A stretch of 13,787 bases of DNA from an uncultured Clostridia bacterium (lineage in GTDB: Bacteria > Bacillota > Clostridia > Oscillospirales > Acutalibacteraceae): assembly GCA_937902305.1 (NCBI GenBank), contig CALDHV010000123.1, positions 1 through 13,787 on the forward strand, read 5' to 3'. The notes beneath the pieces are model-generated. The model worked only from the letters and a program-made list of their open reading frames with translations. It searched no databases and had not been told where the DNA came from. Below, piece by piece: positions 1 through 6,213 of this stretch. The position numbers and the translations under genes were made by a program. The number at the start of each line of letters is the position of its first letter. The stretch's first letter is position 1.

Positions 1-310
1 CCAAACACGCCCGCAGTACCCGCCCGAGCAGATACAGTCCGCCGTGGCAGGACAGCTCCACTGTGTTTTCGCCGGTATAGCTGTGCGGCGCGCGGAATAC
101 CAGCGCCACACAATCGTCGATGCGCCCGTCCTCATCGCCGACGTAGCCGTAGGCGGCGGCGTAGCCGGGCAAGCTTTCGGGACGGCGCGCGGGATCGGCG
201 GGGCGGAAGACCCGTCCCGCGATCGTGATCGCGTCGTCGCCCGACAGACGCACCACCCCCAGTCCGGCAGGTGCCGGCGGGGTGGAAATGGCGGCAATGG
301 TATCGCTCAT
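1..310 (-). CDS. mnmE: tRNA modification GTPase MnmE, N-terminal part (cut by window edge)
   Basis: MnmE works with MnmG to modify the wobble uridine (C5 position) of certain tRNAs, using 5,10-methylene-THF and GTP. About 103 residues are visible, corresponding to the N-terminal folate-binding TrmE_N domain. They start MSDTIAAISTPP, contain GLGVVRLSG near residues 17-25 and the family hallmark SYTGENTVELSCHGG near residues 77-91. The G domain and C-terminal helices lie outside the window. The ATG at 310-308 is preceded by AAAAGGAG at good distance, so the start is secure. No promoter is visible in the 58 bases separating it from the GH16 gene upstream, so it may be partly transcribed by read-through past the 337-360 hairpin. 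The usual mnmE neighbours (jag, yidC, rnpA upstream) are absent on the upstream side, so the locus is rearranged compared with the common Firmicutes order. Confidence 0.93.
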   Translation of the reverse strand, partial: MSDTIAAISTPPAPAGLGVVRLSGDDAITIAGRVFRPADPARRPESLPGYAAAYGYVGDEDGRIDDCVALVFRAPHSYTGENTVELSCHGGLYLLGRVLRACL

Positions 311-336
311 CGCAGATTCTCCTTTTCTATCGAAAT

Positions 337-360
337 GCCGGAGCACGGTTGTGCTCCGGC
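337..360 (-). terminator. 10-bp hairpin between GH16 gene and mnmE (weak or attenuating terminator)
   Basis: GCCGGAGCAC and GTGCTCCGGC form a perfect 10-bp inverted repeat around a 4-base loop, 8 bases past the GH16 stop codon on the minus strand. The bases that follow (ATTTCGATAG) are not a clean U-tract, so it may act as an mRNA 3' stabiliser or partial terminator rather than a full stop. Confidence 0.5.
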
Positions 361-368
361 GTTGAGAT

Positions 369-1226
369 TTACGCTTGCTTCTTGGCGGCTTCGGCGGCGA
401 TCTCGTCTTTCAGATAGATCTCCTCGCCCTCTTTTTGATACAGCCGCATCGACGCGATGTAGTAGTCGATCGGCATCGGGTCGGCATCGGTCAGGATCCA
501 GTCATCCACGTGCCACGAGCTGCCGGGGGAGAAAATCTCGTTATTGAGGATGACAAAGGCGGGGTCGTGGAAGCCGTCCATGCCGGGCAGGTCGTTCGTG
601 CCGAACTCGCCGCGCTCATCGACGTGCAGGGTGCAGAAGAGGTGGTCATCCACATAGAACCGCATATCGTGCTCGTCCCACTCGAAGCCGTAGGTGTGGA
701 ACTCGTTGTTGAGGTTCTCGTGATCCTCAAAGCGGTAGTAGCGGATGGAGCTACCCTCCACGCCGTCCACCATCACGTGCTTGCCCTGCCCCCACTTGTG
801 GATGTTGGCGACCACGTCCTGCGGGTTGGAGAAGATCTCGAAAATATCGGTTTCCGCCATATAGTCGGCTTTTTGGAACGGGGTGCAGCTCTGCATCCAA
901 AAGGACGGCCACGCGCCGTGGCGGAACGGCACCCGTGCGCACATCTCAAGATAGCCGTATTTGAAGTTCATCGTATGCTTGGTGGTCACGCCCTCGGGGA
1001 GCGAATAGTTGATGCCCTCTTTGTCGCTCGGCCACACCATCAGATGCAGGTTGCCGTCCTCGACGCGCACGTGCTTGTCGGAATTATCATAATCGCGGTC
1101 GGCGGCGCCCATAGTGCGGACGAAGCACCACTTGTCCATATCGAGCGCATTGCCCTCGAACTCATCGTGCCACACCAGTTTGCGCCCGTGCTTTTCGTTC
1201 ACGAGCTTGCTGAACTCATTTGCCAT
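369..1226 (-). CDS. Glycoside hydrolase family 16 protein without signal peptide
   Basis: This is a 285-residue GH16 beta-jelly-roll enzyme, a family that cleaves beta-1,3/1,4-glucans or galactans with retention of configuration. The active-site strand ETDIFE lies at residues 125-130: E125 as nucleophile, D127, and E130 as acid/base. The one-residue bulge between D and the last E is the laminarinase-type spacing rather than that of lichenases. Other conserved blocks are the KYGYLEM strand (~89-95), AWPSFW (~105-110), HTYGFEW and FYVD. No N-terminal signal or lipobox is present: the protein starts MANEFSKLVNEK. The ATG at 1226 is preceded by AAAAGGAG eight bases away, whereas the open frame upstream of it has no ribosome site, so export is not hidden in a longer start. 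It is paralogous to the next gene (1331-2416) and has its own strong promoter. The substrate cannot be told from sequence; beta-1,3-glucan is a guess from the motif spacing. Confidence 0.9.
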   Translation of the reverse strand: MANEFSKLVNEKHGRKLVWHDEFEGNALDMDKWCFVRTMGAADRDYDNSDKHVRVEDGNLHLMVWPSDKEGINYSLPEGVTTKHTMNFKYGYLEMCARVPFRHGAWPSFWMQSCTPFQKADYMAETDIFEIFSNPQDVVANIHKWGQGKHVMVDGVEGSSIRYYRFEDHENLNNEFHTYGFEWDEHDMRFYVDDHLFCTLHVDERGEFGTNDLPGMDGFHDPAFVILNNEIFSPGSSWHVDDWILTDADPMPIDYYIASMRLYQKEGEEIYLKDEIAAEAAKKQA

Positions 1227-1274
1227 AATTATCGCTCCTTTTCGGACGGTTTTGGAAAGACGGGGTCTTTCGTC

Positions 1275-1290
1275 TGTCAGTATACCGACA
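1275..1290 (-). promoter_or_regulatory. Candidate operator palindrome over the -10 box
   Basis: TGTCGGTATACTGACA on the minus strand is a 16-base palindrome with one mismatched symmetric pair, and it contains the whole -10 box of the GH16 promoter. A repressor dimer bound here would block the promoter. No regulator gene is in the window, so function is inferred only from symmetry and position. Confidence 0.35.
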
Positions 1291-1307
1291 AAAAAGCGAC
1301 TTGTCAA
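1279..1307 (-). promoter_or_regulatory. Sigma-A promoter for the cytosolic GH16 gene
   Basis: The minus strand reads TTGACA (1307-1302), exactly 17 bases, then TATACT (1284-1279), about 53 bases before the ATG at 1226. The match to the vegetative consensus is 6/6 and 5/6. The -35 box lies inside the descending arm of the terminator of the preceding gene. Confidence 0.85.
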
Positions 1308-1320
1308 CCACAAGCCGCTT
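1290..1320 (-). terminator. Rho-independent terminator of the yhcH-GH16 lipoprotein operon
   Basis: On the minus strand AGCGGCTTGT (1319-1310) pairs with ACAAGTCGCT (1304-1295), including one G-U pair, around a 5-base loop, followed by six T (1295-1290). It begins 11 bases after the stop codon of the GH16 lipoprotein gene and is a textbook intrinsic terminator. Confidence 0.88.
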
Positions 1321-1330
1321 TTTGTTTTGT

Positions 1331-2416
1331 TTATTTGTATATCTTGATGACGGAGGCACCGTCATCCTTTTGATACAGCCGGATGTAGTCGATGCGGTAT
1401 TCCGCGGGGAAATAGCCGCCCTGCTCGGGGGTGTATTCCCCGCGCATATTCATCAGCCAGTTATTGAGGCAGATATAGTGATAGTCGCGGAAGCAGTCCA
1501 TACCGGGCTGTTTGTCGGGACAATAATCGTCCGATTCCTTGATGGACACCTTGTAGTACCATTCGCCGTCCACATAAAACGCCATATATTTCGATGTCCA
1601 CTCAAAGCCGTAGGTGTGGTATTGCGTGCTCAATCCCTTTTTATCGGGGAAGGTGAAGCCGCGTCTGCCTTGGTAATTGCCCTTGTTGGAGATCTGTATG
1701 GTGCCGGACTGATCCCACAAATGCTTATGTAGATTGGGAACGCAGGTGTCCTGCGAGCCGAAGACCTCGAAAATGTCGATCTCGCTCCGGCTGTCGGAGC
1801 GGTGCAGATTTTTGTCGGCCTTCAGCCAGAGGGACGGCCATGCCGCCTCCTGATACGGCACCATGGCGCGCATTTCGAGATAGCCGTAGCGAAACGACAT
1901 CTTATCGGTGGTGGACACCGACCGCGGGGCAACATAGGTGCCGTCGCCGTTGTCGGTCAGCCGGAGCACCAGCTCGCTATTCTCCACATAGATGTGGTTT
2001 TGATCCTCGCTGACAGAGAGATTGCTTCCCTTTCCGGGATTCATATGGTCGGCATTGGTCACAAACAGCGTTTTCAGCTCATCGGGGTCGTCAAACTCCG
2101 CCGCCCATATTTTGGAATATTCCGACAGATCCATCGTGCGTTTCTCCTTTGCTTTGACATCCGTGCCCGCGCCGCGGTCATCGTCGTCCGTTGTCCCGGC
2201 GGAAACGGTCGTTTTTTCGGTTTTAGACGCGCCTTTGATCGTTGTGGCGGCGGTTTTCCGCGTTGCCTTGCTCAGCTTCGACCGACCGGCGGTCGAAGCG
2301 GTCGCTCCCGCCATGGAGGAAGCCTCGCCCGGCTCACCTCCGGAGTGGCAGGAACAGCAGGTCAGGAGAAACAGCGCCGCAAGAAAAAGGCAAAATAATT
2401 TTCTTTTCATTCGCAT
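1331..2416 (-). CDS. GH16 glycanase, predicted surface lipoprotein
   Basis: This 361-residue secreted GH16 enzyme begins with a lipoprotein-type signal: MRMKRK, a hydrophobic stretch at residues 7-18, and cysteines at 20, 21 and 23, one of which should be lipidated. Residues ~27-93 are a low-complexity Ser/Thr/Ala/Lys linker with an acidic patch (DDDD) that would hold the catalytic domain off the membrane. The GH16 domain follows, with catalytic EIDIFE at 212-217 (laminarinase-type spacing), RYGYLEM, AWPSLW, HTYGFEW and PGMDCF blocks that also occur in the neighbouring cytosolic paralogue. The start lies one base after the stop of the YhcH-family gene (TGA-T-ATG) without a good ribosome site of its own, which suggests translational coupling; a second ATG at 2410 is also possible. 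The longer open frame up to 2677 only overlaps the neighbour in another frame. Role: outside glucan or galactan cleavage feeding the co-transcribed sugar protein. Confidence 0.88.
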   Translation of the reverse strand: MRMKRKLFCLFLAALFLLTCCSCHSGGEPGEASSMAGATASTAGRSKLSKATRKTAATTIKGASKTEKTTVSAGTTDDDDRGAGTDVKAKEKRTMDLSEYSKIWAAEFDDPDELKTLFVTNADHMNPGKGSNLSVSEDQNHIYVENSELVLRLTDNGDGTYVAPRSVSTTDKMSFRYGYLEMRAMVPYQEAAWPSLWLKADKNLHRSDSRSEIDIFEVFGSQDTCVPNLHKHLWDQSGTIQISNKGNYQGRRGFTFPDKKGLSTQYHTYGFEWTSKYMAFYVDGEWYYKVSIKESDDYCPDKQPGMDCFRDYHYICLNNWLMNMRGEYTPEQGGYFPAEYRIDYIRLYQKDDGASVIKIYK

Positions 2417-2417
2417 A

Positions 2418-2873
2418 TCAGTCGTTGACCGGGATTTTGAAGACCAGCTTGCGGTTATGGGTGACGGGGTAGCCGTCCGCAAGGTTGGGGGCGTGCATAT
2501 CCGCCGGGTAGAACACCATAAAATTGCCGGCGGTGAGACGCACGCGGGACACCCGTGCGTCGGGCGCGGTGTAGAACTGCACGTCCTTTTCGGGGTTATA
2601 CTCGGTGGCGGGGGTACCGTATTCGATCGGCGCGTACAGCACTGTTTCCTCACCCTCCAGCAACACCTGCACATCAATATACTGCCGATGCGCCTCCATT
2701 TTCGACTCCGGTTTACTGTCGTAGGTGATCACCGATACCTTGCAACCGGAATCGAGCGCGTATTTGCCCGGCTCCAGCGTGTCGATGTCGGCGCGGTGCA
2801 TAAACGCCTCCAGCACATCCAAATGCGGGATGGCGTAGTCTGCCATCCGCTCGATACGATCCATTTTCATCAT
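2418..2873 (-). CDS. YhcH/YjgK/YiaL (TabA/EbgC) family protein
   Basis: A 151-residue cupin-like protein of the YhcH/YjgK/YiaL family (DUF386). Family members are found in sugar-catabolic operons (TabA for biofilm, EbgC as beta-galactosidase subunit, YhcH in the sialic acid operon) and are thought to bind a metal and act on sugar anomers or epimers. Seen here: the MEAHRQYIDVQ motif at 59-69, giving likely metal ligands E60 and H62 plus D67, and FYPADMHAPN with H127 near the C-terminus. The start has AAAGGGG about seven bases upstream; ATGs follow each other (MMKM), so the exact first residue is uncertain by a few codons. It is the first gene of an operon with the GH16 lipoprotein, from the promoter at 2931-2903, so a role in handling sugars released by that enzyme is likely but inferred. 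Confidence 0.9.
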   Translation of the reverse strand: MMKMDRIERMADYAIPHLDVLEAFMHRADIDTLEPGKYALDSGCKVSVITYDSKPESKMEAHRQYIDVQVLLEGEETVLYAPIEYGTPATEYNPEKDVQFYTAPDARVSRVRLTAGNFMVFYPADMHAPNLADGYPVTHNRKLVFKIPVND

Positions 2874-2902
2874 TAACCGTCCCCTTTCAATTCGTTGGGA
2901 AC

Positions 2903-2931
2903 AGTATACCGCGATTTGCGTGGCGTGTCAA
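2903..2931 (-). promoter_or_regulatory. Sigma-A promoter for the yhcH-GH16 operon
   Basis: TTGACA (2931-2926), 17 bases, TATACT (2908-2903) on the minus strand, 30 bases before the start codon. Both boxes and the spacer length equal those of the GH16 promoter at 1307-1279, and the two share the ten bases CGGTATACTG around the -10. Confidence 0.85.
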
Positions 2932-2947
2932 GGATTGTATCAAAGTT

Positions 2948-2966
2948 TGGAGAGTGGAGAGTGGAG
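2948..2966. repeat. Short tandem repeat, unit TGGAGAG (about 2.7 copies)
   Basis: Two full and one partial copy of the seven-base unit TGGAGAG lie in the 84-base spacer between the SpoVAC stop codon and the yhcH promoter. No gene or promoter function is seen in it. It may be part of a dispersed intergenic element together with the hairpin at 2970-2991. Confidence 0.7.
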
Positions 2967-2969
2967 TAG

Positions 2970-2991
2970 GGTGCGGCGTCCCCGACGCACC
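2970..2991. repeat. GC-rich hairpin downstream of spoVAC
   Basis: GCGTC (2976-2980) and GACGC (2984-2988) pair around CCC, and GGT/ACC extend the stem across a three-base bulge. On the minus strand it begins 25 bases after the SpoVAC stop codon, where a terminator would be expected, but no T-run follows, so it is listed as an inverted repeat. Confidence 0.5.
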
Positions 2992-3015
2992 GCGCGGGCG
3001 CACGCTCGCGAATAC

Positions 3016-3462
3016 CTACCTTACCATTTGCACGAGCCAATAGATCAGCCCGTACAGCACGCTGGCGGTCGTACCGTATACCAGCACCGGGCCGGCGATG
3101 ATGAACATTTTTGCGCCCAGACCGAGGACAAAGCCCTCGGTTTTGAATTCCACCGCCGGGGCGGCGATGGAATTGGCAAAGCCGGTGATCGGTACCAGCG
3201 TTCCCGCACCGGCAAACTTGGCGATATTGTCAAAAACACGCAACCCGGTCAGCAATGCCGCGACAAAGATCAGCACCACCGATACCGTCATCCGAGCGGT
3301 TTTTTCGTCCAGCCCGCCCGCCGATACCAGCGCGAAAATGCACTCGCCGAGAGCACATATCAGCCCGCCGACCAAAAAAGCGTGCAGACAGTCCGTTCCC
3401 ACCGGCGAGGCGGGGGAGGCACGACGGCTCATCTGATCATATTCCCGATCCGACATATTCAT
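3016..3462 (-). CDS. spoVAC: Stage V sporulation protein AC (SpoVAC)
   Basis: A 148-residue membrane protein of the SpoVAC/SpoVAEB family. In spore formers the SpoVA proteins form the inner-membrane channel that moves dipicolinic acid into the forespore and releases it during germination; SpoVAC itself is reported as mechanosensitive. The match is strong: HAFLVGGLICALGE near 27-40, LLTGLRVFDNIAKFAGAGT near 70-88, VPITGFANSIAAPAVEFKTEG near 90-110 and GAKMFIIAGPVLVYG near 116-130, with an overall length typical of SpoVAC (about 150) rather than SpoVAEB (about 117). The ATG at 3462 follows AAAGGAG; the longer open frame upstream has no ribosome site. It stands alone: SpoVAD and SpoVAE, usually directly downstream, are absent here. 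Confidence 0.92.
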   Translation of the reverse strand: MNMSDREYDQMSRRASPASPVGTDCLHAFLVGGLICALGECIFALVSAGGLDEKTARMTVSVVLIFVAALLTGLRVFDNIAKFAGAGTLVPITGFANSIAAPAVEFKTEGFVLGLGAKMFIIAGPVLVYGTTASVLYGLIYWLVQMVR

Positions 3463-3492
3463 ACGGAACACTCCTTTGCTGACATTTTGGGA

Positions 3493-3521
3493 TAGTTTAC
3501 CCGCCAGCGCGGGAAAAATAC
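3493..3521 (-). promoter_or_regulatory. Possible forespore (sigma-G/F-like) promoter of spoVAC
   Basis: The minus strand has GTATT (3521-3517), 17 bases, then TAAACTA (3499-3493), about 31 bases before the start codon. This resembles the sigma-G pattern GnATA with CATnnTA, matching 4 of 5 in the first box and weakly in the second. spoVA operons are under sigma-G in Bacillus. No good sigma-A promoter is visible here. Confidence 0.3.
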
Positions 3522-3530
3522 GCAAAATCC

Positions 3531-3559
3531 TTGCGCCGTGCCCGAAAAGATGATATACT
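3531..3559 (+). promoter_or_regulatory. Sigma-A promoter for the NUDIX-HAD / CDF operon
   Basis: TTGCGC (3531-3536), 17 bases, TATACT (3554-3559), about 42 bases before the GTG start. The -10 box is good and the -35 box matches only in its first three bases. Confidence 0.6.
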
Positions 3560-3600
3560 GGAAGAAAATAGGGGATTATTTGAAAAAAGAGGTGATGCAC

Positions 3601-4935
3601 GTGGCGGAATTATGGGATCTTTTGGATGAAAACGGGCATCCTACCGGTAAGACGATGACTCGCGGGGAGCTGCTCCGGGACGGACAGTATCACTTGGTCG
3701 AGCATATATGGATCGTGGACGGCAAGGGACGCATCCTCATTCAGCGGCGCGCGCCGCATCTGCGGCTGATGCCGGGTGTATGGGCGGCGAATAGCGGCAG
3801 TGCCATTTCGGGTGAAACGAGCGAAAACGCGGCGCGGCGGGAGCTGCTGGAGGAATTGAGCATCCGCACCGAGCCGGGCGAGCTGGTCTACGGCGGCAGG
3901 ATGCGGCGGCGCAATTCGTTTACCGACATCTGGCTTCTTTACCGGGATATTGACCCAACCTCCCTGCGCCTGCAAAAGGAGGAGGTCGCCGCGGTCAAGT
4001 GGGTCACGCCGGAGGAGCTGACTGCGATGCTTGCCGACCGCTCCTTCCACCACTATGGCACGGCGTATTTCCAGTTCGTTTTCCGCGCCATCGAGCGCGG
4101 ACGGCGTACGCTGTATGTGACCGATCTGGACGGCACGCTTCTGCGGGACGATCAAACGCTGTCCCCCTTTGCCATCGAGACGCTCAACCGTCTGATCGGG
4201 CGGGGGATGCTGCTGTCGGTGGCTACCGCGCGTGGCACCATTGGGGTCGAGCTTTTACAGCTTGGGCAGATACGCTTTCGCCTGCCGCTGATCCTGCTCG
4301 GTGGGGTGTTGCAGTATGATCTGTACCGTCGCCGCATCCTGTATTGCTGCGAGATGGGCGCGGACACGGTGCGCGCCGTGCTGGAGGCGTTTGCCGCCGA
4401 GGGCAGAACGCCGCAATTATACCGACGGCGCGGTAACGAGGTGCATATCTATTACACCGGGCTTCGCCCGTATGAGCGCGGGCTTGCCGAGCGGGTCGCT
4501 CCGGACGGGCGAACCTTCGGTCGGTTCTATCACGAGGTGTCGCACCTCAAAAGCAGTCCGGCGATCTTTTTCAGCTCGCAGGGGACGCACGATGAGCAGC
4601 AGCGGATCTTCGACCGCCTGGACGCGGTGCCGGGCATCCGCCGGACGCTGTATCGGGACTTGTATCACGAGGATAACTGGTTTTTGGAGGTTTCCCGCGA
4701 GGATGCCGGAAAGGATCGCGGCATCGAGCGGCTGCGCCGTATAACCGATGCCGATCGGGTGGTGGTGTTCGGCGACAACGCGAACGACATCCCGTCGTTC
4801 CGGGTCGCGGAGCTTGCCGTCTGCGTCGGCAACGGCAGTGAGCAGGCAAAGGCGGCGGCGGATCAGGTGATACCGTCCAATGCGGAGGACGGTGTCGTGA
4901 CCTATCTGCAATCTATCTACAATCGCAGGGTATGA
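3601..4935 (+). CDS. Fusion protein: NUDIX hydrolase + Cof-type HAD phosphatase
   Basis: One 444-residue chain holds two phosphate-cleaving domains. Residues ~1-165 are a NUDIX domain of the isopentenyl-diphosphate-isomerase-like/YfcD type (starts AELWDLLDENGHPTGK) with Nudix box G66-x5-E72-x7-RELLEE up to ~88; the usual Gly near its end is Ser87. Residues ~168-444 are a HAD subfamily IIB (Cof) phosphatase: DLDGTLL with D175 and D177, TARG as motif II, GKDRG supplying the lysine, and GDNAND at 391-396. GTG at 3601 is chosen because AGAGGTG lies six bases before it, whereas ATG 3595 abuts that site, and because NUDIX relatives begin at this point. No frameshift or stop separates the domains, so the fusion is real in this sequence. 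NUDIX enzymes cleave nucleoside diphosphates linked to another moiety and Cof enzymes dephosphorylate sugar phosphates or flavins; the exact substrates are unknown. It is ten bases upstream of the CDF gene. Confidence 0.92.
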   Translation: MAELWDLLDENGHPTGKTMTRGELLRDGQYHLVEHIWIVDGKGRILIQRRAPHLRLMPGVWAANSGSAISGETSENAARRELLEELSIRTEPGELVYGGRMRRRNSFTDIWLLYRDIDPTSLRLQKEEVAAVKWVTPEELTAMLADRSFHHYGTAYFQFVFRAIERGRRTLYVTDLDGTLLRDDQTLSPFAIETLNRLIGRGMLLSVATARGTIGVELLQLGQIRFRLPLILLGGVLQYDLYRRRILYCCEMGADTVRAVLEAFAAEGRTPQLYRRRGNEVHIYYTGLRPYERGLAERVAPDGRTFGRFYHEVSHLKSSPAIFFSSQGTHDEQQRIFDRLDAVPGIRRTLYRDLYHEDNWFLEVSREDAGKDRGIERLRRITDADRVVVFGDNANDIPSFRVAELAVCVGNGSEQAKAAADQVIPSNAEDGVVTYLQSIYNRRV

Positions 4936-4945
4936 GGAGGAAATA

Positions 4946-6109
4946 ATGACAAAGCTTTTGGTGCGTCTGTTTATCAAGGACGCGGACAATACCGAGGATG
5001 CCGGTGTGCGGTATGCCTACGGGCAGGTCGCCGGCTTCACCGGGCTGGGGTGCAATCTGCTGTTGTTTGCCGTCAAGCTGTTGGCAGGCTTGCTGTCCGG
5101 CAGTCTGGCGATCGTGGCGGATGCGTTCAATAACCTGTCGGATGCCGGATCGGTTATCGTGACCCTGCTCGGCTTCCGGCTGTCCAATCGCCCGGCGGAT
5201 GACGACCATCCGTTTGGCCACGGGCGGTGGGAATATCTGTCCGCGATGGGGGTCGCGGTGCTGATCATTTTGGCGGGCTTTGAGCTGGCGCGCAGTGCGT
5301 TTGATAAGATCATGCATCCGGCACCGGCGGAGTTCGGCATCCTGACGACGGTCATTTTGGCGGTCGCGGTTGCGGTCAAGCTGTGGATGGCGGCGTTTTA
5401 CAAAAAGATGGGGCGCACCATCCGCTCGGATGCGCTGGTCGCATCCGGCGTGGACAGCCGCAACGACGTCATTTGCACGGCGGTCGTGCTGATCTCGTCG
5501 CTGGTGAGCTGGCGTACCGGATGGGTCATTGACGGCTATGTGGGCTTGGCGGTGTCGCTGTTCGTGATGTGGTCGGGCTTCTCGGTCATCCGCGAAACGG
5601 TTTCCCCTCTGCTCGGGCAAAAGCCCGATCCGGAGCTAGTTGACGCGATCGAGGAAACGGTGATGGCGCACGAGGGCATCGTCGGTGTGCACGACCTGAT
5701 GGTGCACGACTACGGTCCCGGACGGATATTTGTGTCGCTCCACGCCGAGGTGCCGGTCAAGCAGGATGTTTTGGTCAGCCATGACATCGTGGACTGTGTC
5801 GAATATGAGCTGGCGGAGAAGTTTCACATTATCAGCTGTATCCACACCGACCCGGTCGATACCGACGATCCGGAGACCGGTCGCCTGCGCGAAATGGCGA
5901 CGGCGGTGCTTTTCGAGGTGGATGAGCGGCTGACTCTGCACGATTTCCGCGTGGTACACGGTGACAGCCACACCAATGTCATCTTCGATATGGTGGTGCC
6001 GTTTGATTGCCGCGAAAAGGATGCGCTGGCACGTATGGTGCGGGAGCGTATCCATCAGCGGGAGGAGCGGGTGTTCGCGGTCATCAAGACGGAGCATCGC
6101 TATGCGTAA
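4946..6109 (+). CDS. Cation diffusion facilitator (CDF) metal efflux transporter with C-terminal extension
   Basis: A 387-residue CDF protein that should export divalent metal (Mn, Fe, Zn or Co) in exchange for protons. Transmembrane segments fill residues ~28-215. The TM2 metal site region is VADAFNNLSDAG (D59, N62, N63, D66), followed by HPFGHGRWEYL; TM5 has D170-SRN-D174. Zinc-selective members usually have His at the first of those TM5 positions, so Asp there points to manganese or iron rather than zinc, as inference. The cytoplasmic ferredoxin-like domain spans ~220-300. A further ~80 residues (HDFRVVHGDSHTNVIFDMVVP and onward) extend beyond the normal ~300-residue length and look like a second copy of that fold. 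AGGAGG at 4935-4940 overlaps the upstream stop codon, so the gene is in one operon with the NUDIX-HAD gene. Confidence 0.92.
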   Translation: MTKLLVRLFIKDADNTEDAGVRYAYGQVAGFTGLGCNLLLFAVKLLAGLLSGSLAIVADAFNNLSDAGSVIVTLLGFRLSNRPADDDHPFGHGRWEYLSAMGVAVLIILAGFELARSAFDKIMHPAPAEFGILTTVILAVAVAVKLWMAAFYKKMGRTIRSDALVASGVDSRNDVICTAVVLISSLVSWRTGWVIDGYVGLAVSLFVMWSGFSVIRETVSPLLGQKPDPELVDAIEETVMAHEGIVGVHDLMVHDYGPGRIFVSLHAEVPVKQDVLVSHDIVDCVEYELAEKFHIISCIHTDPVDTDDPETGRLREMATAVLFEVDERLTLHDFRVVHGDSHTNVIFDMVVPFDCREKDALARMVRERIHQREERVFAVIKTEHRYA

Positions 6110-6147
6110 ATAAACTGTTAATTTTTCGGCAAAGTGAAAAACGGGGC

Positions 6148-6176
6148 TTGCACTTTTTCAAAAGACCCGTTATAAT
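6148..6176 (+). promoter_or_regulatory. Sigma-A promoter for the yajC operon
   Basis: TTGCAC (6148-6153), 17 bases, TATAAT (6171-6176), 37 bases before the ATG. The -10 box is perfect. A weak TGAAAAA/TTTTTCA inverted repeat (6135-6141 and 6154-6160) overlaps it and may end the CDF transcript. Confidence 0.85.
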
Positions 6177-6213
6177 AAAAAAGTATTCTATAATGAAAAC
6201 GGAGGATAATTCT

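Noticed and set aside
375..1373. Open frame of 332 codons antisense to the cytosolic GH16 gene
   Set aside because: The translation is rich in Val, His and Ile without any family motif; the GH16 enzyme on the other strand has an intact active site, start signal and promoter.
2417..2677. Longer N-terminus for the GH16 lipoprotein
   Set aside because: The extension (MMCRCCWRVRKQ...) overlaps the YhcH-family gene in another frame and would bury the clear signal peptide; the start at 2416, next to the upstream stop codon, is much better.
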